Assembly: GCA_000969725.1 (NCBI GenBank)
Contig: JXSR01S033647.1
Direction: 5' to 3' (one strand)
Length of the DNA stretch: 24,832 bases
From: Ophiothrix spiculata
Taxonomy: Eukaryota > Echinodermata > Ophiuroidea > Amphilepidida > Ophiotrichidae
Below, piece by piece: positions 1 to 12,500 of the stretch (position 1 is its first letter; the number at the start of each line of letters is the position of its first letter). Below the pieces are notes generated by a model. That model did no database searches and was not told the DNA's origin. It saw only the letters and a list, made by a program, of their open reading frames with translations. Position numbers and translations under genes: made by a program.

Positions 1-354
1 AACATTATTGCAAATATAACATTTTCTCATTCTTACATGTAGGTCTACCATTGCATTACAGAGCCCATGTATGCATTGTTATTTGTGGCATTAATGGTTT
101 CCTACCAGAATTTGTTCTGGAAGAGCAAATAACAGACTATTATAATCAAATAATTTCAAAAGGTAAACTATTGAACAGACATTTGATATACACCATTGAT
201 TGATTCTGACCAGGCATAAAACTTTGAGTAAATGCAGAAGACTTCCATTTTTATCAAAGATATGATAATAGGAAAGATAAAGGTCTCCCTTGTAATTCAA
301 ACAAAATCCCAATTTGCAAATTTATTGATAACCCAATTTTCTTTATCACACTAG
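1..354. other. Intron sequence upstream of exon 1
   Basis: This is AT-rich sequence leading to the acceptor at 353-354. I see no exon, RNA gene or clear repeat in it. Short open frames here look like noise. Confidence 0.6.
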
Positions 355-514
355 ATCACCGTGACTGTAGAGCAACTCCCAGACCTCTTGGATAGTTATT
401 CTTACCAGTGTATATTTGATAGCATTCCTGCTGTACCAGCCACAAAAACAGGCAATCAGTTGATGTGTACAACACCTGCTGCATCAGACATCCCTGTAAT
501 TCCAAGTAGAGAAG
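355..514 (+). CDS. PLXN: Plexin exon 1 of window: segment before PSI 2
   Basis: The acceptor is CACTAG and the donor GAAG/GTAAGT. The reading frame starts at 355 (phase 0) and ends with one base over. It encodes 53 residues including LMCTTPAASDIPVIPS, which matches the plexin pattern of a buried cysteine followed by a DVPVIP-like strand just before the second PSI domain. Confidence 0.88.
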
Positions 515-3500
515 GTAAGTTTTTAATTGTCTTGCTTGATTTCTAATTGATAATGAAAGTCCTAAAAGGCTTGGGTCATTTGAAGGGTTCCCACAGACAA
601 GTGGCTATTCTACTAACTGGCACTTAGTTTATAAAATCTATCATAAAAGCACACAATAAACAAGCTGGCATATTTCCATGTCATTTCAGTCACAAAAAAG
701 CTATGGATACAATTAAAATTGTAATTGTACAATTGTAAGTAGAAAAGGATCAACATTTTGTGTCCAATTTTATTTCACTATGATGTTCACTAATTTCACT
801 TGGACCACAAGTTCTTATCTTCAATCACTTCAAAACTCAACCGGCAATTGACTGCCGTTGCTATAATTAGTGTTCTGAAAAATCGCAACTGCCCAAAGCT
901 GGTGGTGGTCAGCTTTCAGTTGTGTATTGAAGCGCTGCTATAATGAATTTCAACATGTATACAATTATTGTATGCTCTTTGTTTTCCAGACCATGTAACC
1001 ATGCAACTTTATGTTTATTCCACTGAAACAAATGTCAAGTTTGTGCAGAGGGATTTCTACTTTTATGAATGTAATAATCATAAAGGGTAAGCTTATTTGA
1101 TCATTTTTTCATAAAATAAGACAAGTTATGGCAATCGTTTTGGATTATTTCTATATTCAAATTATTTTCTATGATGTTCGCACATTGAACTTCAGTGGGG
1201 CAACTTGGTTTCTGACAGGCTCATTTGGTAAAGCACCTTTTTTTTCCAGCATAACTCATTCCAACTTTTCCCAGACCAACACCACCTGTTGCGATCTACG
1301 ATTACTGTAAAAAGTAATGTCCACAGTTCTAAAACAAGTAAGTGAGACGCCATTTTCAGAGCCCATCCACATGCCGTATTCCGCTCCAATTGCGACAATC
1401 TTGTAGGAATTTCCTGCGCAGACCTGTACAAATGGTGTGAAATCAAGAGAGGAAAAAGAGGTGGTAAAAGAGTTAATAAACTATGTTTTTAATATATGCA
1501 AAAACAAATTTTTAAGTTTATAGTTTCAGTTTATAGACATGATTCAAAGAAATTATCTCATTCTGCTTCTAGTTAACATCTTACATCATACAGCTCTACT
1601 TATGCACTCAAAAACCATAGCGTGTCATCATTTGCTGAATTCACTCTATCCATTCCTGTTTTGAAATATAATAAATCATCGGCATTGCATTGTTGAGAGG
1701 AATAAGAAAAAGCAGGCATCGTATTTTATGTGTTTACATTGTTCAGCTTAGCCTGGCCCTGCATAGGCCTACCCTGAATCTACAACAGCCCACCTGGAAT
1801 AACAATGTGTTGCCATGTCTTTGCCCCAGCCTAGGCTAGGCCAAGCTTAGCAGCATGCAACATGCTAAACCAAATGCGAGCATGTTTATAAGCTTAGCCT
1901 AAGGAATTGGTCGATGTCCGGGCATAGATCTCATTCACTGAGTATCGATATGAAATATTTTGATTCAACAACTTTAATTATGAAGTAAATAATTAATTTT
2001 ACATGATTTTAGCTATGATGCATATGATTTTTTTATTTCACGAGGAAGTTAACAGACTGTGCTTTCATCACAGGTGAAATTGCGATTTTTCAACTAGAAC
2101 TGAGTGTAGCATAGGCTGAAAAATACACTTACCGGCGGCTAACATGACGACCAGAAGCCAAGAAAGTGTTGAAAATATGAATCTTGAAGTCATATCAATG
2201 TTGTAGTGACTTGTCTATCAAATCAAGACGGAAAAATTTATCGTTGATGTGTATGGCGCGGCGACAAACCATTTCTTGCTTGTCTGGTTGGCGATTTCCA
2301 GGTGTTTCTAGAGGTTAAACACTGCTCAATGCCTTTCCTATACTTTTATATGATTAAATGGTCATTTTTGAGGCTATTTTTCTCATATTCAGAATTCTTA
2401 GATGAATAAACGGGCATTATGGGGTGAAAGTACAACATGTATTCTACAAATAGTCAAAATGTCAGCATAGTATTACCTGGAAAATGTTCACTTTTAGAAA
2501 CGCTGAACGTAATAATGTCATTACCGCCCTGCTTTCCCAAGTATGAATTGGTAAAAAAACTGGGATCAGGCCAATATTCGGCGAATCACTCTGGCGTAGT
2601 AATTTCTGACTATTTTCCAAATAAAATGTCAGAAAATGAAAGAAGACACTCAAATCTAACGATGCAATATGAAATCTTCATATTTTATCACACATCATAG
2701 CTCAATTTCAAGCTTTTCAAAGTAGGTTCTCTGGATGCCCCACAAGCAAATAGTCCCCATTTTGGTCCTGGCTTGGTTCCCGGTAGCTATTTAGTAGTGT
2801 AAAACCTATAATACTGGACTGAGTAGCATTTATTCCAAAATCAAAAATCATCTTGCTTTTGCCAAGGAAACCTAAAGGAAGCTTATCATCATGCAGCAGT
2901 GCTGAAAGTTAGTTTCATTTATTTGGTGTCAATTTCAGCCAGGTCCTCATACCTCGGTCATTTCTTGTAAGTTTTATGCAATCAGAGTTTACAGCTCCAA
3001 TGTTAGACTCATCTCCATAGCAAGGCATTCAAGTTTTATTTGACACCCAAATCTAACATTACTGAATCTTTGTTACTTTTGTGTCTTTTTAAATACAGTA
3101 TTAGTATAAATGTTTTCATCATTTTCTTTTCAGGTGTGTGTCTTGTACAAACAGTAGCTGGGCTTGTGATTGGTGTATCTATAGCAACCGGTGTACACAT
3201 GACAACAGAACTTGCTCAAGTGAAGATGACCTAAGCAGCGTGATAAGTGGACAAAATGTAAGCTTATAATCAGTATGAAGGGTAAATATTGTAGTAAAAT
3301 TTAAATCCTAAAATAGGACTGAACATTTCTAGACTCTTCTGAAGTGGAACTACACTTCTAAGAAATGTTCCACAAGGATTTATTTTGGGACCATTGTTAT
3401 TAATAATTTATAATAGTATCAGTACAATATTTAGAATCAATTAATTAATTAATTAAATGGGCTTATCCATCCTGCTTTGCAAAATATTGGAAAAGTCACA

Positions 3501-6500
3501 GACGTCACATGATATTAACTTCCTTTACACACTCCTGAATCTAAATCTTGCACAGACAGGGTGCAGATTTTAATTGAGTTTGTCCAAGCACTTTGAAATC
3601 ATCCTTCTTGGTAGGAGAGTTTTCTGGAATCTTTCACAGGGCTTTTATTTTAAATGATAACATCATATTGTATGAATGCAAACCTTTGCAAAGGAGGAAG
3701 TATACATATACAGCCAGGATAAATATTGTTGCACAAATAACAAAATACATTGAATAGATGAAAGAAGCTTATCATTTCAGACCAGCTAGGTGCAACTTTA
3801 ATCAGAGTTTGAAGACTGTTTATATAAGAGTTTGGACCATCATGGAATGTTCAGGTTATCTTGATTTGGTTTTTATTTTTAGAATTCAGAAATAAAACAA
3901 AGACATGGTTTCACTGAGTGCCCACAGTTGGTAGCCCAGGAGAGAGAAATATTGATGCCAGTTGGTGTGAGCAGTGAAATCAGAATAACTGGTATAAACC
4001 TACCAGATGATAACAGGGTATGTATAGAGAAGGGTCGTCAATGAGTAGTTGATAGCGCAGGAGAGAGAAATATTGATGCCAGTTGGTGTGAGCAGTGAAA
4101 TCAGAATAACTGGTATAAACCTACCAGATGATAACAGGGTATGTATAGAGCAGGGTCGTCAATGATTGTACAGGAGAGAGAAATATTGATGCCAGTTGGT
4201 GTGAGCAGTGATATCAGAATAACTGGTATAAACCTACCAGATGATAACAGGGTATGTATAGAGCAGGATCGTCAATGATTGTACAGGAGAGAGAAATATT
4301 GATGCCAGTTGGTGTGAGCAGTGAAATCAGAATAACTGGTATAAACCTACCAGATGATAACAGGGTATGTATAGAGTAGGGTCGTCAATGAGTAGTTGAT
4401 AGCGCAGGAGAGAGAAATATTGATGCCAGTTGGTGTGACCAGTGATATCAGATTAATTGGCATAACCATACCAGAAGTAAGCAGGGTTTGTATAGAACTG
4501 AGTCTCAATGAGTGCTAATAGTTGATGGTGCAGGATAGAAATACATCATTTGAGCAGTGATACCTATTGGTGTGAGTAATGATATCCAGTTGGTGTGAGC
4601 TGTGATATCAGAGTAGCAGGCACAAACCTACTAGGGTATGTATAGAAAGGGTCCCACAGAAATTGATACCAGTTGGTGCTAGCAGTGATATCAGATTAAT
4701 TGGAATAAACCTGCCAGATAACAACAGGGTACATATACAGAATGTCCCAATAAAATGCATCAAACTTTGCGTACGATTTTGAACAAAATTTATGATAATA
4801 TTATATATTATACTCTTGTTTTTTACAAGATTTTTGTTTTGTGTAATTCAGACCTGTGATTCAAAAGTTACGATGCATTTTGTAAAGACCCTCAAAAAGT
4901 ATGTGGTCTGATCTTTTAATCTTTAAAGATTTGCCATTGGTGATGTAATAAAGTAAATGTTAAATCATTAATGTACTTTTTTTTCTTAAATTTTTTTCTT
5001 CTGATTTGTCCTTGGTTTGTGCTACATCTTGTATCTCAAAGTATAATTGGTTAACATTTTTCATTACAATTCTTTTTATTCTTGCTTGTGGAAATTGTAT
5101 CCTTAATTACCCAATGATCTCACCAGAAGTGACAGATTCAAGGAATAAGAAATTTTTATGAATATCTATTCTTTAATTTAAAATTTTAGCCTGTTTTTAA
5201 TTGAAGTTGAACTTCAATAGGAGGTAGGATTTGTTAGGAATGATCGTGCTCTAATTTGTTACATAATACCATCATATTCTAACCATTTTAAGAGCTGCAT
5301 CTCATTAATGGTGTGTCTAATCTCACAAAGCGGACCAAAGTAAATGTTGAAGGCTTTCGTAAATGCTTCATTTCTTTGGACTGGAGTGGTTAGATTAGAA
5401 TGGATGAAAAACATGTTGTAGAGAAATAGCTGTGCGCTTTTGAAAAACAAATATTATTATGAATATATCTATCATCAACTATTTTTAGTAATTATTCGCT
5501 TGTTGCTTTATATTGAGACAAGCTGTAGAACTGGATACTAGTGAGTGTGCACTGTTGCATTTAGTTCCCTATGTTTTTTTTTCTATTTTGTAAAGCAGCT
5601 AGAGCTAGGCTATCGAGTATATCATGCATGAGTGTATTTACACCCTTACTAATCAGGACTTGCATTACCTTTCAGTTCGTTCATCAAATCACTTTATGGT
5701 ATGATTAATATTAATACAAGTAGATCCTTTAACAGTATTAAGAGTTCAACATAAATGAAATAAAAACAAAGTGGGTATGTAGAACAGGATGTAATTACCA
5801 AAGTGCATCAGAGCTGAGAGGGTAATTTTGCATCAAGTTTCTGAAAACTGGGACACTTTGGGTTCCTATAAAACAATTCTGTCGAACAATGTAGTAGTAG
5901 TATACCAAGTATGATACTTAAATTAAATTAGAGATATAGATACGGTTTTGTTTTCTCTACTTAAATTTTTTGCAAATCTTTGTAGCAATGGAGTTATATA
6001 ACTTCAGGTATGTGTTCCAAAAAGCTCTAGTATTAGCTGCCTGTATTGATGTGTATGCTAGTTATGTTGCACTAAGTGTGATATTGATGTAGCACTGATT
6101 GTGATATTTATGTAGCAAGTGCACTGAGTATGATATTAATGTAGCACTGAGCGTGATATTGATGTAGCACTGAATGTGATATTGATGTAGCACTGTGCAT
6201 GATATTGATGTAGCACGTGCACTGAGTATTATATTGATGTAGCGAGATATTGATGTAGCACTGAGCATGATGTTGATGTAGCATTGAGTACGATATTGAT
6301 GTAGCATGTGCACTGAGTGTGATATTGATGAAGCACTGAGTATGATATTGATGTAGCACTGAGTGTGATACTGAGCATGATATTAATACTCTCCTGCATA
6401 TTTCAACAAGAAAAATATGTTGACTCTCCCAATATTTTCTCAGGTTAATAGCTACTCATGCATTCTGAATGTAGAAGGAAATGATGTGACTAGCGATGCT

Positions 6501-9500
6501 GACCGCAGTGGGGATGAGTTTACTTGTGAATCAAATATGGTGAGACTTGTAGAATAATTTGAGTTAATTTTATAAAGGCACCCAGCAAACTGACGTAGTC
6601 CTCAATATGATGTTGCAGATTATCTGACGGCTAAATATATTTCACAAAACGGTTCAAGGACTGCTAGTGTAGTCTGTCATCGTGGTTTGTCAATGATGTT
6701 CAAGTCCCGGGTACAGGTTGCTATCCATGGTCCAAATTTAATCCATATAGGGTCAAGGGTTCATGGGTTATAGCCCTGACCTTGAAATGACCTCAGATGA
6801 CCTCAGGTCAATTTTTTGAACATTTTTGAAAATTTGAAATCAAATGACCTTTTGACCTTGACTGACCTTGACCTTAGGTCAAGAGCTATCCATGGTCCAA
6901 AATGAATTCATATAGGGTCAAGGGTTGATGAGTTATAGCCGTGACCGTCGAATTGATACTTCAAGTTGTCACTTTTTTAAATCGAGAAACAATATGTAGG
7001 GGGTGTCTGAGGGGGGTGTGCCCCCTCAGAAGATAGAAAATTTTGAAATTTCAAAGTGCAAATCACGCCATCTGGTGCATATATTTTTGTCGAATTGATA
7101 TTTCAAGTTGTCACTTTTTTCAATCGAGAAACAATATGTAGGGGGTGTCTGAGGGGGATGTGGCCCCTCAGAAGATAGAAAATTTTGAAATTTTAAAGTG
7201 CAAATCATGCCATTTGGCGTATATATTTTTGTGTAATTCATACTTCAAGTTGTCACGTTTGTTAATCGACAAACAATATGTAGGGAGTGTTTGAGGGGGA
7301 TGTGCCCCCTCAGAAGATAGTGGTTGTGCGGACTTCCACAACCATTTGTTCATTTGCAAAGATGCAACGCAAGTACCCACCAAAATTAGAAAATAGTTAC
7401 GCTGAAATTCGCAACCATTTGCAACCTCTGGAATGCACAAGCATGCTGCAACCTTGTACAAGGAACCTTGTACAAGGTTGCTGCAAGCATGTTCTGGTGA
7501 TTGTATTTTCGTAAGGGTAGCTATAATCTTAGGATTGTGCTTTGGCTTCTTCATATAAATGAAATGAATGTGAATGCATTTGAGTGTATCAATATAATAA
7601 ATTAAAACAAATATCTAATGGTAAACAGTGATAACAGGACAATAATTATTAAATCACATGTTAATGACATGTTAATTTTAAAAGAGTTTTGATTTTGTTA
7701 CTACAGTACATGTATAATGCAGATATCCAAGAGCTGGATGTACGCCTTTCCATTGTGTGGAATAGCAACAAATTTGATGACATCCATGGGTTCACAGGTT
7801 AGTGAGGTTTTATCCAATTTTCATTACTAATTATAGACTCACCAGGTATACACTGTATGCAGCGCCCCATGAAGGAGCATTCGCACAGGGGACCCACGGC
7901 TTTACGCGACTGTCCGACCACGGAGCAAGTAGAGTAAAGTTTCTTGCCCAAGGAAACAATCATATTTTTGTGATCTCCTGCAATTTTTTTAACCTCACAA
8001 CGTGCATTGTGCAAATTGAGTTAAGTTTGAGATCAATTCAGTGGCATTGTGACAAGACATATAAATGCATATCACTTGATACCAAGGCATTGTGGTCCCT
8101 ACCCTTTGTTGTCTTTTCTATTCCAAATACAAAGAATATTTGGTAAAACAGAAAAAGATGCCTTTTGTGATATTTATCACAATTGGATCAGTGCTTTGTT
8201 TCATGCATCATAATTTATTTTCTTGAAAAGATATGTGGGGTTGTGTTTGTTTCAGTCATCCTTTACAAATGTGAAGTCCAAAGACCAGACTGTAGCCGAT
8301 GCCTGTCAAATTCCACAGCCAGACAGGAGTTGATGTGTGGTTGGTGTGAAGCAGATACCATGTGCACGGTGTCAGACAGTTTACAGTGTAGTGGAGACTG
8401 GTTAACTCCAACAGGAAGTAAAAACTGTCCAGCTCCATTCCTATCCAGGGTAATATTTATTTTCTTTTACTTTCTAATGTTTCTCTTAAACCAAATGTTT
8501 AATTGTTTTTATGGGTAGAGGAGATTTAAAAAATAATTTTTGTTGAGTTGTCCTGTCTTTGCAATCTTCTTCTAGTCCATCTAGATGAACCTCACAAGCG
8601 AGCGCTGTAGGTGCGAGGTCCATCAACTTACACACCAAACCCCCTGCTGTGTTTCATCTATAGAAAATTGGTGACCAGTCAATTCTAGCTAAACAAATAG
8701 AGGTATTATGTAATATATCGATATATTTGACTCAGACTTAAATAATAGAAGAAATGCACAGGTTTTTGGTTATCACAAACTGCCCTTTCTTGAGTTATAG
8801 GCAGGTATCATATTTCACTTGCCTTGGATTTCCAAGGCAGGATTTGTTGTAAGTTGATGGACCTCACGCTTCGCGTTCGCTTGCAAGGTCCATCTTCTTC
8901 AGGTTCAATACCACGGAATACCTTTCCTATCCTTTTACAGGATAAAACAGTCATTTTTTTTTCTTATATCCAGAATTCTTAGATGAAATAAATGGTCATT
9001 ATGGGGTAAAAGAATGACCTTGGAAAAATCTGTATTTTAGAAAATAATGTCATACCATGGAGCTGTCATACTGCCCTCATCTTGCAATTTTGTGACCAGG
9101 TCGGTATTTGGCAAATTACGCTGGCGGAATGATTTATGGCTATTTTTCAAATAGAAAATGGAAGACGACACTCAAATTTTACAATGCAATATGAGACTGT
9201 CATATTTTATTACATATATAGACTAATTCAAAAGCTTTTTAGAGTAGGTTCTGTGGACGCTCTGTGAGCAAATAGTCCACCTATTGATCTCATCTTGGTT
9301 TTCGTTAACTATTTAGTCGTGTAGAACCAACAAAGCTAAGCAATTCGATACAACTTGTATCATTTTGTATGGCTGTGGAAAATGAGATCATCCTGCTAAA
9401 AAAGAATGTTTATATAGAACAGAATGATCAATGCCTCCAACCTATGATCTTACTACCTGAGGAAGTCAAATCACGTCAGCTAAGATTCTTAAGCTATTTG

Positions 9501-12500
9501 CTTCAAATGTCTTAAAATGAACAATGGGAGTATTATGTATTTATATTTCACCATTTGGGAGGAAGAGACCCAATCCCAGAAGATGGCAAAGTCTCTTAAT
9601 GAAATACATTAGAACCTTTTGATAAGGTAATTTAGAGAACTTGTTGAGTCTAAAAATTTGCTTAATGACTCAGAATCATTTTAGGTGGATGAAGCTTGTA
9701 GTGTTGAGTTCTTGGAAAACTATTAATAACAGTCCAATGTTTGGGAACCAACCTTAACAACTCAATCCACACTTTGAATTCTAAAGTGAGATTGGATGCT
9801 ATGACTAAAGCAATAAAGTTTAAATTGTGACTTTATCTACTAGAAATTTATTGGAAACTGATCAAACTATCACAAACCTATCATCAAAATGTTCTTTGTA
9901 TATACAGGTGTGGCCACCATCTGGACCCTATGAAGGAAATACCATCATATCTATCACTGGCACTGATCTAGGGAAACAGTTTGCTGACATCATTTCAATC
10001 AATGTTGGAGGACAAAATTGCAGAACTGATGGTCTTGCCCAGGAATATCTAACTGGAGAAAGGTATGAGGGAAAATGATTATTTTTATTCCAACTATGAA
10101 AATCGAGATTTGTGCATCATTTGAAGTGTTAGTTGTTTGCAGCCAATCTTGGAACTTGTTGCCCCATTAATGAATCTGAACTGCTTTGTCTGTTGAACTT
10201 TTCAAAAAGCTTGTGAAGACTCATTTGTACTCTTTTCATTGACTGCTCATTTTGATTTATCTTGTTGCATTTCTAGTAGCATATCTGGTATTTTGTTTTT
10301 GTGCACCATGGTACTTAAGTGAATGGCACTATATAAGTAGCTATTATTATTATTATTATCATTATTATTATTGGTATTCTGTAAAGTGTCAAATTTCGGT
10401 TTTCCAATTCAGTCCCCATTTAATTATATTTCTTTAGTGTTTCTTAAGATAAAAAAAAGATATGTTGGTGACAACAAATGCTAACAATTTACAAATGGCT
10501 ATATCAGCTAAACCAATGCCATTGGTGACAACAAATGCACAAAATTGACAAATGACTATATCAGCTAAAGCCAAATTGAAATTTCTTTCAAATAGATTGC
10601 ATTCAATGATTCTATAAAAGGAGTGTTTGAAATGTTTTCTCTTTCTTAATCTATAGCATCAATACATATTTTTTATAGAATAGCCTCACATTCAAATCAA
10701 CATGGAAAAGAAAAGTATAGTTTATAACTTTTAATCAACATTTTTACAACATTTGGTAGTTGACATTTAAGTAACATACCAAGTGTGAATCTTCTGATAA
10801 AGTTGTGCTTAATGCACCTTAAAAGTGCACACAGTAAATTTTGCAATGTAAAGGCTCAATATAAATCAAATGTCATTACAAGAGCAGGAGTCTGTTTCAT
10901 TCCTTGACAAAAATGGAATGTGATTTTTAACATGATTCATACATAATGTTAAAATAAAGATCTGTATTTTTGAGAAAAAAAATGAGAGGAAATGTAAATC
11001 TTTCAATTTGAGATGATTAAATTTTATGTTATTGTAATTTTACTGTAGTGTCAGCTGTAGAACCATGTCCGGTGAAATTGATTCTGAAATATCCATAGGT
11101 GTAGCCATCCAAGGAATAGATGGGACTTTGCAAGATAGTTCTGGGAATGTTGTGTTTACATACAGAGTAAGTTGTGAATTGGGAACATTGGCTACATTAA
11201 TAGTCATTTTGAGATTCAGGTCTCTTGATGTATCCAAAACATAAATGCCCTCTTCAAGGACACTGTCGAATGTTTATTTCTGGCTTACATACCCAGAAAT
11301 TAAAGATTTTAAAACATTTTCAAAAAATACTCTTGACACAAGTAATATATTTATTTTCAAAGAACTTGTTCAATGTTTATGATAAAAATGTGACATACTA
11401 CTTTGCAGGGGTGATGTAGAACCAAATACTACATGCTTTCATTTATGGTGAACGATTTCCATATTAATAATGTCACTAGAAGTGAACCAAAATGACATAT
11501 CACACCATTATTAGTTCTTCAATTTTTATTTCTTAAATCATTTAGAATACAAGTTTGAAAATATAACCCATCTCTAATACTTTGATCACACCTCAAATTA
11601 ATAAGCAGTCTTTGAAAATGTATTCAGCAAAATATATTTGTCTTATTATTGCTTGAGTATTCTGACTTGCTGATTTCTTAATTCAAAATGTTGTTTATGA
11701 TTTCACTGTGCAATAAAAGCCTGTTGTATTTTATCAAGGGTTGTCCTTTTAATAATTTAACAGCATTGTTTCAAAATTAATTTACAAATCAGAACCCCTC
11801 CATCACTTCCTTTGAGCCAGCTGAAGGTCCTGAAGCAGGCGGTACCATGGTAACCATCAGAGGACAATATCTAGATGCATGCAGTCATATCAGAGCAACC
11901 ATTGGAACAGCAGAATGTAGAATTAATAGGTATGTTGAACATGACTTTTTCCAAACCCTGTAGCATTAGTTGACAATTTCTGAAATTCAATCCTTTTTCA
12001 GGACCCTTATATTTGTAACAATAACACTCTTAACAAATTCATTTCACTTGTCAACCTTTTACACACAGCAGAAAACCATTTTTGTAATTGACACCTTTGT
12101 GCATGATGTTGAAACACATGCAGTTTTATTGCTCATGAAATATTTCAACTTAATCATTTGTGAAATTGAGCCTTATTCTTGTCATTTGTAATGATATTCG
12201 TATATCATTTACAGTTTTAAGCCACTGCATAAAGAAATTTGACTTGAAAGAAGCTACATTAGCACCCTCACCAAATGATAAAACAAATCTTAATATTTGC
12301 AAATGATAGACAGGTGGGTGCACTTTTTTCTGGCAGAAAGGTGATAATTACAAAAATGGTCTGTTATCTATTAGAGTTAAACGTTTTATGCAGCAAAATG
12401 GACAGAGGAAGGTTATAACAAAATGGCAGGGACAAAAAAAGAGAGAGAGAGAGAAAAAATGGCACAGGTATTGATTGGAGTAGTTGGGCTCTTGTATGCA

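Noticed and set aside
1318-1342. Plus-strand donor-like ACAA/GTAAGT in intron 2
   Set aside because: The strong donor word has no plexin-like exon before it in the right phase; the plexin frame goes from exon 2 to exon 3 without it.
2437-2700. Plus-strand frame of 87 codons in intron 2
   Set aside because: It lies in an interspersed repeat whose second copy does not keep the frame.
6062-6359. Two overlapping minus-strand open frames with repeated HQYH/CYINI peptides
   Set aside because: They arise from the 22-bp minisatellite; any frame without a stop repeats through the array. No start, splice or domain support.
7026-7554. Minus-strand open frames of 71 and 128 codons
   Set aside because: They run through the 142-bp tandem repeat and the palindrome, and the peptide repeats with the unit.
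7802-8146. Plus-strand frame of 114 codons after exon 6
   Set aside because: It crosses a donor, a probable retroposon fragment on the other strand, and AT-rich intron. The content does not look like plexin.
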